Source: Isochrysis galbana
Taxonomy: Eukaryota; Haptophyta; Isochrysidales; Isochrysidaceae
Direction: 5' to 3'
DNA length: 64,000 bases
NCBI GenBank assembly: GCA_018136815.1
Contig: CM030934.1
Location: forward strand, 4,289,587 to 4,353,586
Within the stretch, counting starts at the first letter, position 1; every line of letters begins with the position of its first letter. A program made the position numbers and the translations under genes. Below the pieces are notes generated by a model. The model worked only from the letters and a program-made list of their open reading frames with translations, had not been told where the DNA came from and searched no databases. Shown in pieces: positions 21,818 through 33,948 of this stretch.

Positions 21818-22324
21818 TCAACTTTCGAATGGATTATCTTAATTTTAAACACATTAGAAGTCAATTTCATATGTGCAAATGTATTGATAAGGCGATCGCA
21901 TAGCTCTATAGCTTCTTCGCTAGCCTTTATAACCACATACATAATTACTCTCGATTTGTTTCGAGAGTTGTTCCACCATTTGTTTGTTGTATTCACGGCC
22001 ACATTTTTTTTGAGACCTCCTCCCTTCGTTTGAAGTGAAGTGCGGATGCCTTCATCCCCTCCGCGCCAAACGAAGGGTACCAAATGAAGGCAAACGACCT
22101 TTGGTGATGAACGTGAGGGATGACCTAGACTTAGTGACTAGTGAGGGTGAGGAAGTTATTGCGAAGCTTATTGCTTGAATTTCGAACCTCAATTTGTTTG
22201 TTGGCCTTGGCCTTAGCCTTGATTTTGATTACGTATATGTAAACGTAATCGCATCTGAGATTAAATGTTGTTTGATAGCAGATTCTTATACATTATACTG
22301 TTACTGTTAAGCAGAAGAACCGAG

Positions 22325-22450
22325 AGCGGAGAGCCCCCACCCCACCCCTAACCCCCACCCCCACCTCCCACCCCCACCCGCCTCTCCGCCTGCCACCTGC
22401 CACTGCCGCAGCCCCGCGCCCCCGCGCCCGCGCCCGGCCCCGTGCTCGCT
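22325..22450. repeat. C-rich and GC low-complexity tract
   Basis: CCCCCACCC units, then CCCGCGCCCGCGCCC. No gene. Confidence 0.75.
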
Positions 22451-22489
22451 CGCTCCGCTCGTTGCTCGCGCGCTACGCGCCCTACGGGC

Positions 22490-22668
22490 GCCCTGTATTT
22501 ATTGTTTATTGGCGACCCTCAATACAGGGGGCCTCCAAAATACAGTGAAATACATATGTATTTGGCCTCCGGCCAAATACGGTAAATACGTATGTCCCAT
22601 CTACGTCTGTATGTCTGTATTTGGCCATCGTCCAAATACAGTAAATACGTGTCTCCCATCTAGGGTGG
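22490..22668. mobile_element. MITE-like element with TATTTGGCC palindromes
   Basis: Two tandem-related units, each with an inverted repeat (TATTTGGCCTCCGGCCAAATA and TATTTGGCCATCGTCCAAATA), each followed by a -GTAAATACGT-TG/TC-TCCCATCTA block. Related sequence, including the 13-base TGGCCTCCGGCCA core and CCCATCTAGGGT, lies at 50455-50545. Small, AT-rich, hairpin-forming and dispersed, so a non-autonomous element is likely. Confidence 0.55.
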
Positions 22669-22794
22669 TTAAGCAGCTATTTCGGCGCTTTGGCCCAGCA
22701 GTAAGGAGATAGTAGTAAGAATGATGAACGGGACTATTTTTGGAGTAGGGAGGGGGTTGGGCCGGCCGGCCGCCCACTTGAACGCATCCTCTTC

Positions 22795-22878
22795 ACCCTC
22801 TCCCGTCCTCTCTCTCTCTCCCTCTCTCTCCCCCCCCAAACCCCCCCGGCCCCGCCCCCTCTCTCCTCTCTCTGCCAG
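22795..22878. repeat. Pyrimidine tract upstream of the reticulon gene
   Basis: CTCTCTCC and C runs ending in CTCTGCCAG. The last bases look like a splice acceptor, so an extra 5' exon of the reticulon gene cannot be excluded; the frame is open from 22879. Confidence 0.6.
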
Positions 22879-23148
22879 GTGGAAACAGCCCTGCAAGCCC
22901 GCGGAGAGCGAGCGTGGGAGCGCTGGAGAGTGCGCGTCCTTTCCAAGAGCCCTCAACCGTCCGGCTGGTTCGCCAAGTCTCGTGGCGTGCAAACGCTCGG
23001 GGTCAGACTGCCTTACGGGGTACGCGGAGTCCACGGAGTGCGCGCCAGTCAGGCGCCGCCGGGGGGTTCCTGCCGTTGGCAGCATGGGGTACACCCACCA
23101 CCAACATATCTGCCTCGTAACCACCAGGTTGACGGAGGAGTGTCAGGG

Positions 23149-24274
23149 ATGGACGGACATGGAGATGCGGACCGAGCAGCACTACTGGAAACACATGAGG
23201 GAGAGTCGCGGGATTCTGCCGCCTACGAGTCCGCAGACGAGGCGAACGAAGCGAAATCATTGTTGCGGGAGGAGCAAAGCGTTCCCGACCTGTGAGCTCA
23301 CAGTACCTGAGATCATGCTGCCCAGCATCACACTTTGCGATAGTTTTTGCGATACATCTCTCACAAGACTTGACGGAGCAAGTGCGAGCGGGAGCCGATC
23401 ACTCACAGGAGCCCCTCGCTAATGTCCTCTGCAGGTACCTGTCTGTTGAGCCACCTAATAGCACCATAATCACCCCCCATGAGCTCGTCTCAGAGTCAGC
23501 TCGGCGGAGATTTCTTGAGCTCATTTACTGGCAAGAGCCCATGCTAGTAAGCAGCTCCCTCTTGTTCATAGGATCGGGCAGGGTCGCTTCTGTTCACCCG
23601 ATTCGCGGCACAGCTGCATCAATTTCATGAGTAATACCTCTCACACAAGCTGGGCCCCTCCGACATCCACGCAGGTCGGAATCATTTTCGGTTTGATCAA
23701 TTGCATCTTTCTCCTAGTGTGTGTTGCAAAAGTGACACTGCTTTCGCTCCTTGCCAATGGGACTCTTCTCGCCATTGCGCTCTCAGCCGGCTACCGTACC
23801 GCTTCATTCCTCTATCATGCAGCGACGCATAAGACACTGCACGAGCGCGTCCGGCGAGAGATGCGGGAGCGAGCTGGTCTCGACTTCAATGAACACTTGT
23901 TGCCCTTACGCGAGCCCCCTGTGATCGCATGCCGTGCACACCTCTCACGTGTGGCAGGCGCGCTGGAGGGTGGGGCCAACGTGCTTTTGCAAACCATGTG
24001 GCAAGCTGTTATGCTGGAGAGCATCGGACTCACGCTACGCGTATTCGTCTGCGCGTATGTTCTCTCCAAACTTGGTGCTCAATTTGACGCACTGCAGTTG
24101 GCATGGCTAGCCTTCGTCACCCTCTTTACAGTGCCAAAGCTATGGTCACTTCGCCCGCCAATCGTTGATGAAAAGATAGCAATGGCACGCGTGCATGCAC
24201 GCCATGCATGGATGGCCGCCAAGGAGCGGGTGCTTTCACAGATTCCGCCATCTGTTCTTGCCAAGGCGCTTTGA
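23149..24274 (+). CDS. Reticulon-family ER membrane protein (3 exons)
   Basis: Exons 23149-23291, 23435-23546 and 23675-24274 give 284 residues. Introns are GTGAGC...CTGCAG (143 bases, phase 2) and GTAAGC...CACGCAG (128 bases, phase 0). The frame extends upstream of the chosen ATG to 22879, but its codons there are less convincing. The protein has an acidic N terminus and then the reticulon homology domain: FLELIYWQEPML joined to VGIIFGLINCIFLLVCVAKV, a long hydrophobic hairpin, a central loop, a second hydrophobic hairpin and FTVPKLWSLRPPIVDEKI. Reticulons insert as wedges and shape ER tubules. The junction at YWQEPML/VGIIFG reproduces the family consensus, which supports the splice model. 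Confidence 0.85.
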
Positions 24275-25290
24275 CAAAGATTTGCTTCATCACATGGAGT
24301 CCTTAAATTTGGAATCTCTTCCCATACAGTGGAGCCATGCACAATGTGACAAGGGGCGCGCTAGCGACGAGGATTTTGTTTTCCGTGGCATGCCGCATCA
24401 CATTTCGAAACGAAGCTGGCCTTGGAGTTGGAGTCACTTCCGCGTATGGTTTTGAAGCTTGCAATACCAATGGTCGAGCTGTAAGCACTGAGTGCGCCGC
24501 TTAGTTTCTCTTTGTGTTCGTCGCCACGAGGTGTGTTCTCGCCAACTTTGTTTTCGTCATTTGTCTGTCGTTGAACTTGTCGTTCCATGCATGCAAGGGA
24601 CACATGATTTCAAGGGAAGGCCACTCCGCTCCTTGGAACAGACACGTGTTGTTGTCCTCTTGTGGAACGGGAGAATGCGGGTGCTTGAGGCTGTTGCTTC
24701 AATTTAACCAAACTTAAAGGATGTCATGACCTAGCTAACCCTACCCTACTAGCTAATTGCTCACAACTTTTCCGCCTTGGACCTTGGAACTTAACTACCC
24801 TAACGAAAGGAGCCGAGTGGGGCTGGGGCATGTGCATACGTATGATAGCCCTATACGGGGGAAGGCACTGCCACCCCTTCGACCTTCGATGCCCATGCAT
24901 GGAGAGGGCGACGCGCAGCACTGGCAGTGCACTGGGGCACTGGGGCATCGCGGCGCAGGCAGCGGCAGGCAGCTAGGGAGACAGACGTACAGAGCAGAAA
25001 GCGCGGGAAGTGCGTTCACTTTTATTTTCGTTCTCTCCGCCGCCTCCAACTGGTGCGGCGCCTCCAGCTCGCCTCGCGCCGCGCCTCGATATTCTATATG
25101 TTTGGCCGCATGCATCCGTGTATTTCAAGGTCAAGCCATCCCAGATACTCCTCGCACGTAGCAGCAAGCTAACCTCCGACACCGTGAGTTTCCGCGCGGC
25201 TTATTTCTCATATTGGCCATACTCTCCTCTTCTGGACCTCGCACACGGCCCCGTCTGCACGCGATTTTACCACTCTCTTCTCGTCTGGAG
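24275..25290. other. Intergenic, includes one copy of a 75-bp dispersed repeat
   Basis: At 24721-24795 the sequence ATGTCATGACCTAGCTAACC...CACAACTTTTCCGCC matches 45262-45340 and 63145-63215. The rest, including the immediate upstream region of the Rad5-like gene, shows no gene. A possible 5' UTR with a TATTTCTC-type leader precedes the ATG at 25291. Confidence 0.5.
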
Positions 25291-28200
25291 ATGTCCTCCG
25301 TGCTGCGGGTTCTCGTCGGCGAGGGCGGCCCGAGCGACGAGGAGCTGGAACGGCTGTGGAGGGCCCATGGGCAGGACGTGGGGGCGGCAGCCGATGCTTA
25401 CTTCCGATCCCTAGAGCAGCAGACCGCCCCGTACCGCGCCCCCGCCGCGCCAGCCTCACCGTGCCGCGATACTCTTCCCGCCTCTTCGTCAAGAGGGGAG
25501 ACTTGCTGGCCTCTCAGGCTGGGCGAGTGCGTGGTGGACGGCATCTCGCTGGTCAGGCAGGCCGATGTGACCCCGCTACACCCCGGTGAAGAGCTCGAGC
25601 TCGTCACCTCCTCGCTCGCCGCCGGACAGGCCAATGGGGCAGGCAGACAGGGCAAGCAGCGCAAGATTGATCAGACGGTCAGGTTCCGCAGGACAGGCAA
25701 CGATCCCAAGGACCGGGCGCACCCACTTGCCGAGGCACCAACCTTGGGCCGGCTACCCGCGCTGGTCGCACAGGCCCTTCTGCCCCTGCTTGCCTCGGGG
25801 AATCTGCATGTCCAAGCCACGGTGGCCAGACAGCCGGCGGCATTGCAGTTGCTGAGCACCATCCACGTGCGCCTGGTTTTATTCCTGGAACGGGGCATTT
25901 TTGGTGGTGATCTGGCAGCACGGCGCGCCGAGGTAGCCGATCGGGTCGGCTCAAATTTTCTTATCAAAAGCAGCGGCAAACCCATCGGGGGGCGCGCCGC
26001 CGGAGGTTCGGGTGGCATGGTTGGCGAGCTGACAGAGGGCCGTGCTCTGATGCGCTTGATTGACCTCGTGGGACTGCAGGCAGAGGGACCTCCCGCGGCG
26101 CTTGCTCATGCTGATGCTGTAATGGTATCGGAGGACCAGTCGTCGCGCTCGAACACGACTAGGCCGAGTGTTATGTCAACGCCCGCAACCAGGGAGGCTG
26201 CAACACATACAAATGATTCGATAGCCGATCAAGAAGTATTGGATACTGATTTGAGGAGCTCCCCTTCAGATGGCGATGGCGATAATGAGATGGACGTTCA
26301 TCCCGGCTCGTATGCGCCAGAATGTATGAGAGACGATTCGCACGATAAGGCGGGGGAAGTGATCGTGACGGCTGTGGAGGCATCTCCCGCGGGCTCGGAT
26401 CTTGCATCCCGTTTTCGGGAGGGGACAATGCAAGTAGAGACGATCTGCACTAGTAAAACAATGCCTCTAATGCACTCCGCGGACGAACCCGTTTCCAACC
26501 AAGAAGTACAGTCGGTGCCGGGTCAAACGGACGCGAGTCTTGCGATGTGCCATGACTCGGATAGAGCAACACAGGATAACTCTGAGTTGGGCGAGGCGGC
26601 GACAACTGTACCTGGTGTTGGAGTGAGTACAAGAGAGCCTCTAGCCGAGCCGCCCTCCTCGCGCTCGAGACGAAACGAAATTGAACCCGTGACCACCGAC
26701 CACGTTCGCATCTCCCCCCCCTCATCCACATCTGACTGTGTGCATATTGTCGCTTCAGTGGCACACACAATTGTTGGGTGCAAACCTTATAGAAGTGGGA
26801 CAAGATGTAGCCAAAATGTCGCTCCTAACGTCCTTGAACTTTCATCGCTTGGGGAAGTGTCCTCGCAAGGCGAGCCAGCTCTGAGCAACCTGGACGGCAA
26901 GCTTACAGAGGTGAGTGAGACCATTGTCAGGAGAGAGGCTGGGGTCGAAGACAACTGCATTAAATTCAAGGAATTCCTTGGGGTGCAGGATGCACCTGGC
27001 GCAATGGAAGACGATAGTGAAAGCACGGATGTACCCCGCCTGCGGGCATCACCTGACGAGTCGCAACTCTCTTCTGCCGCCACGAGCGCGGGTAATGCAC
27101 CAGTGGCCCCATCCACTGTGGTCTCCGAAGTTTCCAAAACTGAGAACTACTTGGCGGCCGACGCCGAAGATCCCCCCGTGACTGAGGCCGTCAGCGCGCA
27201 GGAGCTGGCCGCTACAGCTTGTCCACAGCGAGAAGCACCCTCCCATGCCTCCGAGCCCGTCACCTCCATTGCATTTCCTGGCGTGGTGTTCCCCGAGTGC
27301 CCAAGAGCAGCCGACGTAGCCAGGGAAGCGGCTTCAAATGACGCATGCCGAGAAGAAGCCGGCGCCCCGCAAGATCGCCCGAGCTCCGCCGGCCGATTCG
27401 AGCTTTCGGCCGAGGTGCGCGAACGAATTGAGCGCAATCGGCGAGCTGCTCTGCTGCGTCGTCAGGGCTCAAGTTCAACGAACGAAACGGGGGTCCCTTG
27501 CAATCAACGTGCCGACTTTCAGCCACCCACGCTTCCATCCGGCTCAGTCGAAGACGTGGCTCCGCCGGTTGAGTTGAGCGAGGAGCTTCGCGCCCTTGTC
27601 GCCGCCAAGCGAGCGGCAGCTCAACGTCGTCGGGCTGAAGCTGAGGCGGAGCGTCGAGAGCGAGAGGCCGCGGCTGAGCGACGCGCAGCGATTGCTCGCT
27701 TAGGGCCACTCAAAGCCGGGTTTCTCATGGCTAAACAGGCGGCGAAGGGCAGCGGTGCGCAGATTGGCACAAAGCTCGGCCCGAAGCTCGGCCAAGCGAC
27801 GGGGATGCCAATGTCGCAGCATAATGGCGAGGCGGGTCGTCCATCAGCGACGATTGATGTTTGCGAGGCTCCCAATTCTGGAAGCCACCACGACGGCGTT
27901 GTGGCCAGCAATGAGGGTAACGCGGTCTCCTGCTCCCATCCAAATAGTGAAGGCGCTGAGGGCGTCAATGTGGACGCAGAGGAGCTTTCCACCGAGGAGC
28001 TATGTGACATCTACGAAGGGCTGAGCGCCACAAGTGCAAGCCTGGCCAGTCTCGACCCGCCGCCCACTCTCCGCACAGAGCTCCACCCGTACCAGAAGCA
28101 GGCTCTCTGGTGGATGTCGCAGAGGGAGGAACGAGAACACGCCGACATGGTGACATGGCGTCGCTACGTCCTTGCTGACGGCACGGCCTTCTATGTTGAG

Positions 28201-30854
28201 CCCCGAACGGGCGCTGCGAGTCTTACCCCTCCAAAGGGCGAGGGAGCTGCTAGAGGTGGGATCTTGGCAGACGCGATGGGCTTGGGTAAGACCGTTCAGA
28301 TGATTGCGCTTCTTCTACATGACCGTTGGAAGTTGCACATGCAGGCGACGGCTGAAGTTGTTGAAGGAGACGGAGGTGGCTCCGCAGATGTTCCGAACGG
28401 TGCCGATGGTGCCAAGAACGAGTCCACCGCCGGGCGTGAAGAGGACGACTGCGAAAGCTTTTCAATGCACACCTCCGAGGATGATGGGTTTGTTCAAGAT
28501 TCGGGCCCGAGCGCTGTTGCGCAGGCGACAACCGCCTCGGCAAAAAACGCATTCCAGGCGCTGATGGTACAGAGATCAGGGCTTGGAGTAGCCCCGCAGA
28601 GCAAGGTTTCGAGCAAGCGTTCTGCTTCAGGGACTAGAGATGTACGCAACATCCGACCGCGGCGGAACGACGGCGAGGCCGCAGTCGGAGCGGACCATGC
28701 GCCTGCACTGTCGTTGCTGAAAGCAGTCGTTGGTACAACCTCCACCCAGCCTCCACGCATGCAGACAAGCGCGGGAATGATCGATTCGACCGGCACTAGT
28801 AAAGACAAAAGCTCCCGGTTGGTTGCCAAAGGCGGAGTCTTGCGACGCGCGCGCGATGCGGGGCGAGCGGGCGGTGCCACCCTCATAATCTGTCCCACAT
28901 CTCTCCTGGGCCAATGGGCCGATGAGCTCCAGCAGCGAGCCGGCTGCACAGAGGCTTCGCGCGGTGCGGGTGGAGGTCTGCAGCTCCTCTTCTTCTACGG
29001 CGGCAAACGGGAGGAACTCCCCCCGGTCCTCACCTCGTGCATGGTGGTCCTCACGAGCTACGGCACGGTGGCATCCGAATGGGCACAAACGATCGGTGCG
29101 AGTAGTCCTGCCGCTTTGGTCGGCAGCCGTCGGCGCGTTTCTAGTAGCGGCGCCATAACCTCGCCTTTGTTCAGTGTAGTATGGCGCCGAGTCGTCTTAG
29201 ATGAAGCTCACGCCATCAAGACGCACACTACCCAGGTAGCCAACGCAGTGTTTGCACTTCGTGCTGAACGTCGATGGGTGATCACAGGCACACCCATTCA
29301 GAACTGCGTGGGAGAGCTCTTTTCGCTCCTCCACTTCCTCCGTGTGCCCGGCCCTGCCGAATCGATGGGCGAATGGTCGCAGGCGATGGCGCAGCCTGGA
29401 CGGCTCGCGCTACTGCAAAGGATACTTCGGCCCCTCATGCTACGCCGAACAAAGGAGACGGTGGATGCCTCTGGCAAGCCCATACTCCAGCTACCTCCTC
29501 GGCGCAGCAAGCTTGTACGCATCCCCTTTTCGCCCGCTGAGGCCGACTATTATCGGGCCCTTCATTCTAGGTCCAAGACACAATTCGATGCATACGTTGC
29601 CGAGGGCAAACTTCTGTCGAATTATGCGTCTGTTTTGGAATTGCTGCTTCGCCTCCGCCAAGCGTGCGATCATCCGTACCTCGCACAGTCGCGTGGTGGG
29701 CTTGGTGCGAGCCGGAGCGTGATTTCGAAACGAGTCAGCGAGGCAGGAAAATCGTCGTCTCATGCAACAACGCTCTTGAATAAGACGCGAGCATCACTCG
29801 CCGCTACAACCCAAGGCAGTGAAGGTGGAAGCGACAACACTGCTACTAGTTGCATTGCAGCTACGGCGGCCGACTCATCGGCCGAGGCAGACGAATGCCC
29901 GGTCTGTCTCGACCCAATCGATGATGCAGTCCTCACCTCGTGCCTGCACACATTCTGCCGCGAGTGCATCTTACACGTGTTTGGCGAGGCAAAACGAGCA
30001 GCTTGCCCGCTCTGTCGCACGGTTATCATTCGAGGCGAGCTTACTACGCTTCCTCGCTCTTCGCGCTTCACGGTCGACCTGAACGATGGCACTGCGTGCG
30101 CGTCCTCGGCAAAAATCGATGCCTTGCTGTCCGAGCTCCGCGCCGAGTTCGAGCGCGAGAAATCAGAAGCGCAGACTGCCGCCCGAAAACCTGATGCAGG
30201 CAAGGATGCCGACGATGAATTAGGAGGTTCGCGACGGCCCCTCAAGGCGGTGGTGTTTTCTCAGTGGGTGGGGATGCTCGACCTCGTGGAGGCGGCAATC
30301 GCCCGTGAGCTTAGTGTCAAGACTGTCCGCTTGGACGGGTCTCTCTCACTTGATCGACGGCGAGAAGTCCTTGCCGCCTTCCGAGAAGACCCGAAAGTGA
30401 GAGTAATGCTGCTCTCGCTTCGCGCGGGGAACGTAGGCTTGAATCTGACATCCGCTCAGAGAGTCTATCTATTGGATCCATGGTGAGAAATGCAGCCTCA
30501 TAAGCTTCAGCGTGCATGCCTTCCATAACTTGCATGTTAGCCTAGCGATGCGACCTCTTTACTCGAAACAAGCACAATCTGCGTTGTGCTACTTAACTCT
30601 GTCGTTTGCACTTGCGTAGGTGGAATCCGGCCGTCGAGGAACAAGCTCTCAATCGCGTCCATCGTATCGGCCAAATCGATGAAGTAGTCGTCGTCCGGTT
30701 GGTAGTCCATGGCACAGTGGAGGAGAAGATGCTCGAGCTACAAGAGCGAAAGCGGCGGAACTCCAACTTGCTCTTGGACGACGCAGCCGGCGGCAAAGAT
30801 GAGGAGGCGGCTCGGCAGCTACGTATGCAAGACCTTGCGCTATGCTTTGCTTGA
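25291..30854 (+). CDS. Rad5/HLTF-type SNF2 helicase with HIRAN and RING domains (2 exons)
   Basis: Exons 25291-30482 and 30620-30854 give 1808 residues. The GTGAGA...GCGTAG intron splits the W of [20 protein letters not shown]. Domain order: a UBA-like N terminus ([17 protein letters not shown]); a HIRAN domain at about 130-240 ([11 protein letters not shown] ... [16 protein letters not shown]); a long acidic disordered region with a coiled-coil stretch near 780-820; SNF2 helicase from about 990 (ADAMGLGKT Walker [12 protein letters not shown] near 1303, [10 protein letters not shown] near 1330); a C3HC4 RING at 1536-1574 ([20 protein letters not shown] ... CPLCRTV); and helicase C ([30 protein letters not shown]). 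This is the architecture of Rad5/HLTF, which polyubiquitinates PCNA and remodels stalled forks. About 170 low-complexity residues are inserted between Walker A and DEAH, longer than usual. The ATG at 25291 is the first in frame. Confidence 0.93.
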
Positions 30855-31130
30855 GCACACAGTGGGCTGCAGCTATATCTTGCGCGGATAATTGAATGGA
30901 TTGTTTAGACCTCACGACGAAGCTTCACAAGATTCTGGTTGCACGTGCTTTCCAATGGCCAGAGCGGCTGCACCTGTGAGTCTCTTGATTCGTTCGTTGG
31001 GTTGTTTCGCGGTCCCGAATATTGATGGTGGAGAGGTGCGGGGGGTTCGTCGCACTCGTGCACGCAGCAACATGCCAACTAGAAAACTTTTTGATGCATT
31101 CTCAGCACGTGCGCGCGCGCCAACGCTGTC

Positions 31131-31300
31131 GTTAAAACGATAGGGTCATGGAGCGCGCGCCGCTGCCCCTTCTGCCGCTGCTCCCTCTTGTCCTACCGAG
31201 ACGACTAGAACCTCAGAGGTCGCGTTCCTTCGAAAGAGGACCCTATGACTATGATCCGCCAGCTCCATCCACACCACCACAGCTACCAACAACACGTTAG
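31131..31300 (+). repeat. 5' end stub of a LINE family
   Basis: GTTAAAACGATAGGGTCATGGAGCGCGCGCCG matches 53143-53174 over about 30 bases and resembles 59312-59340 upstream of the LINE ORF1. From the ATG at 31148 the frame is open for 50 codons (MERAPLPLLPLL...), ending at a stop just where the dispersed repeat begins. Probably a truncated LINE leader and ORF1 start. Confidence 0.5.
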
Positions 31301-32090
31301 CGCCGGAGGGGAGCACAGCTCAGGGGGCAGGCAAGGCTGGGGCATGGCCCTAGCCCCTCCTGCCTCTCCCTCGCTGGCGCTCCGCGCCCCTGCAGGTCGA
31401 CTAGAGCTGGCTGGGGGCTCCTAATCAGGAGAGCCCAGGAGGGAGAGGGGTTGGTCAGAGCGATGGGCTGGCCACGACAAGCTATAGGGCGAGCGAATCA
31501 GGCAAGCTTGTGGCTTGTGGGGAGAGGAATGGGTCACAAGGGCAGTGTGCTCGTAGCCAGCCATAGGGCATGCCAGGAGCCAGGAGGATGGGTGGTTACT
31601 CCCCCACAGCGGTGGCGAGGAGTGGAGAGAGGGGGGGCTCGTGGGGCTCGTGGCCCCCAGCTGGGCCATGGGCGAATGCCAAGTATAAACTTAGTTCGAT
31701 CGGCCGGTCGCCCATCAACACCCCCGTTTTCGAGGATTCTTGCCCCCGGTGAGTTACTGTACGAATCCCCCCACGTTTGCTATTCAACGTTGACCCTCCT
31801 GTGCCTGTGCTCTAGGGCCGCCCCACGCTACATCTGCGTCTGCCTGTCGGCTCAGGGGGGGAGGAGGACTTGGGGCGATGGGCTGGCCGCGAGAGGCGTG
31901 AGCGAGCGAATCAGGCAAGTTTGTAAGGTAGAGAGTGGGTCAGCAGAGCCGTCTGCTCCTGGCATGCCAGGAGAGTGGGTGATTCCTCCCCCACAGCCAC
32001 AGCAAGGGAGGAGTGGAGAGAGGCGGGGGTTCGTGCCCCCCCACGGCCATGGGTGAACCAAGTTGGAACCAAGTATAAACAGAGTTCTTG
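31285..32090 (+). repeat. Palindrome-ended dispersed repeat, two tandem units
   Basis: Two related units (about 31285-31700 and 31740-32090), each ending near CCAAGTATAAAC-(T/G)AG. The first half is close to 45770-45930 (shared GAGCACAGCTCAGGGGGCAGG, GGGGCATGGCCCT, CCCCTCCTGCCTCTCCCTCG, GGTCGACT-GAGCTGGCTGGG). Short frames inside are not gene-like. 32091-32312 shows nothing further. Confidence 0.65.
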
Positions 32091-32312
32091 GGGCTGAGAA
32101 GATACGTTGTGTCCAATTTGCTAGTGGGGTTGGCTAGGTCATAAACACAGGCGGCTGTAGACAGTTCTAGTACTAGTACTTTTGGTATTCGTGTGCGATT
32201 GAGGTTTGTGAGTACTTGTCGACCGGGTCCCTGTTCTTGAGACTTATCGCCGCCTTACCCATGCAAGACCCAGCTTCGCAGCCTACTGCCGTGTATCGCG
32301 TCAGGACAATCA

Positions 32313-33149
32313 TCAGGTTTTAGTCACGGAGCGGTCAGGTCTTGGCAGGTCAAATGTTGAGCCGACTACACCATACGTGTCACCTCCGAGGCGACAAAGT
32401 GGGCGGAACTTCTCGAAGTCAATCGCCGGCTTACCGCGCCCCTCCCCAAGAAAAGTGGTGACAGACTTGGCCGTATGCACGAGCACAACTTCGCCAAGAA
32501 CAAGGGTCGCTGATACCTCGCCCCTCGTGTTCAGCATCTCGTACTTGTGGACGAGCTTGCACTCAAAGTGTACAGCCGATTCGGCTACCCGTGGTGGCCT
32601 CACACGCAGCGATGGCTTACGCGTGAGGCCCGATTCATCGAATTCGTCCGTGCCGCGCGGGAATGTGCCGCAGCAATGATTTGCGGCCTCGACAAACCAG
32701 TCTGACATGATATTGACTACAAACTCACCGGTGTCCTCGATGTTGGCCAGCGTGTCCTTCTTGCCGTCGGGAGAATTGCGGTTGCGGCAAACCGAGAAGC
32801 CGATCACAGGCGGGTCATGGCCAAAGCAACCGGAGTATGAATACGGCGCAAGGTTGCCCTCACCGTTTGGCGACATTGTGGAGACAAACGCGATTGGCCT
32901 GGGCGCGTACGCAGAGATCATCAGCGGGTACGCAGAGGTGAGCTGGCTTGGGTCGAGCGTGTAGTGCGCGTCTGACTGCTCGCCCCACGGTGGCGGCTGC
33001 TTCTCGCCCGGCTGCCACGCCGGATGGGGCGGCGCCACTTGGAGCGAGGGACGGCTCGAGAGCAGCAGCGGTCGCAGCAGCGCGATCAGGCGGGGCAGTG
33101 CAAAGGCTGCGGTGAATCCAGCAGCTGCACCAATCAGCTCTGGCCTCAT
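32313..33149 (-). CDS. Flavin reductase-like FMN-binding split-barrel protein
   Basis: Single exon, 278 residues, ATG at 33149. A hydrophobic N terminus (LIGAAAGFTAAFALPRLIAL then LRPLLL) is either a membrane anchor or a targeting signal. From residue about 60 it matches the flavin-reductase-like domain: LDPSQLTSAYPLMISAYAPR, PIAFVSTMSPNGEGNLAPYS, GCFGHDPPVIGFSVC, KDTLANIEDTGEFVVNIMSD and AVHFECKLVHKYEM. Such proteins bind FMN and reduce flavin or act as small oxidoreductases; many algal members are uncharacterised. The gene is complete. Upstream lies a long purine tract (+ strand). Confidence 0.85.
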   Translation of the reverse strand: MRPELIGAAAGFTAAFALPRLIALLRPLLLSSRPSLQVAPPHPAWQPGEKQPPPWGEQSDAHYTLDPSQLTSAYPLMISAYAPRPIAFVSTMSPNGEGNLAPYSYSGCFGHDPPVIGFSVCRNRNSPDGKKDTLANIEDTGEFVVNIMSDWFVEAANHCCGTFPRGTDEFDESGLTRKPSLRVRPPRVAESAVHFECKLVHKYEMLNTRGEVSATLVLGEVVLVHTAKSVTTFLGEGRGKPAIDFEKFRPLCRLGGDTYGVVGSTFDLPRPDRSVTKT

Positions 33150-33164
33150 GCTCGTAGAGCTGGA

Positions 33165-33560
33165 GGAGGTGGGAGAGGAGAGGAGGAGAGGAGAAAGAGA
33201 GCGAGCGAGCGAGTTCGCGAAAAGAGTGAGAGGGTTTAATGGAGAGGGAGGGGAAAAGGGGGGGGGGGGGGGGGGGGGGAGCGAGGCGAGCGGCTGCGAT
33301 CGGGAGGAGAAGAGAGAAAGGGCCGAGAGAGAGGAGAGGAAGAAGAGCAGAAGATGGGAGAGACGAGAAAAGGAGATTCGAGAGAGGGCGAGGGTGAGGA
33401 GAGGGAGAGAGAGGAGAGAAAATAGATGTGATACGGGGGGAGAGAGGGGACGGACTCACTCGTAGGAGGAGAGGATGAATATGAGGAGGAGAGGAGGAGG
33501 AGGAGAAGATGAAGGGAGTGAGTAGAGAGTAGAGAGAGAAGAGAGAAGAGGCACACACGG
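33165..33560. repeat. Long GA-rich (purine) tract
   Basis: Nearly 400 bases of GAGAGA, GGAGAG and a run of about 20 G on the plus strand, directly upstream of the flavin-reductase-like gene. All frames over it are low complexity. 33561-33848 shows no gene. Confidence 0.85.
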
Positions 33561-33848
33561 TGTGAAGCGGTGTGTCGTGTGGGAATAGATGAAGGAAATT
33601 ATGAGTATGATGGACGGAAGCGCCGGGGTGCGAGAGAAGAGGAGAGAGGGACCATGGGAACAGAAGGATGAAAGTCTCGTTATATGTAGAGCAGACGCTG
33701 CAGATAGATACAGTGTGGGGCGCCGCCGCGCGGCGAACATTTTGTTTTCTCTCTTCACTCTTTTCCTCTCGTCCGACATTTTATTGTTGATGGGGAGGGT
33801 GGGGAAGGAGGAGAGGGGACGTGTCCAGCCCCAAACCTTTGGGGCGAC

Positions 33849-33948
33849 NNNNNNNNNNNNNNNNNNNNNNNNNNNNNNNNNNNNNNNNNNNNNNNNNNNN
33901 NNNNNNNNNNNNNNNNNNNNNNNNNNNNNNNNNNNNNNNNNNNNNNNN
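33849..33948. other. Assembly gap (100 N)
   Basis: Exactly 100 N. The cyclase gene runs into it and does not clearly emerge on the other side, so the true gap is probably larger. Confidence 0.99.
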
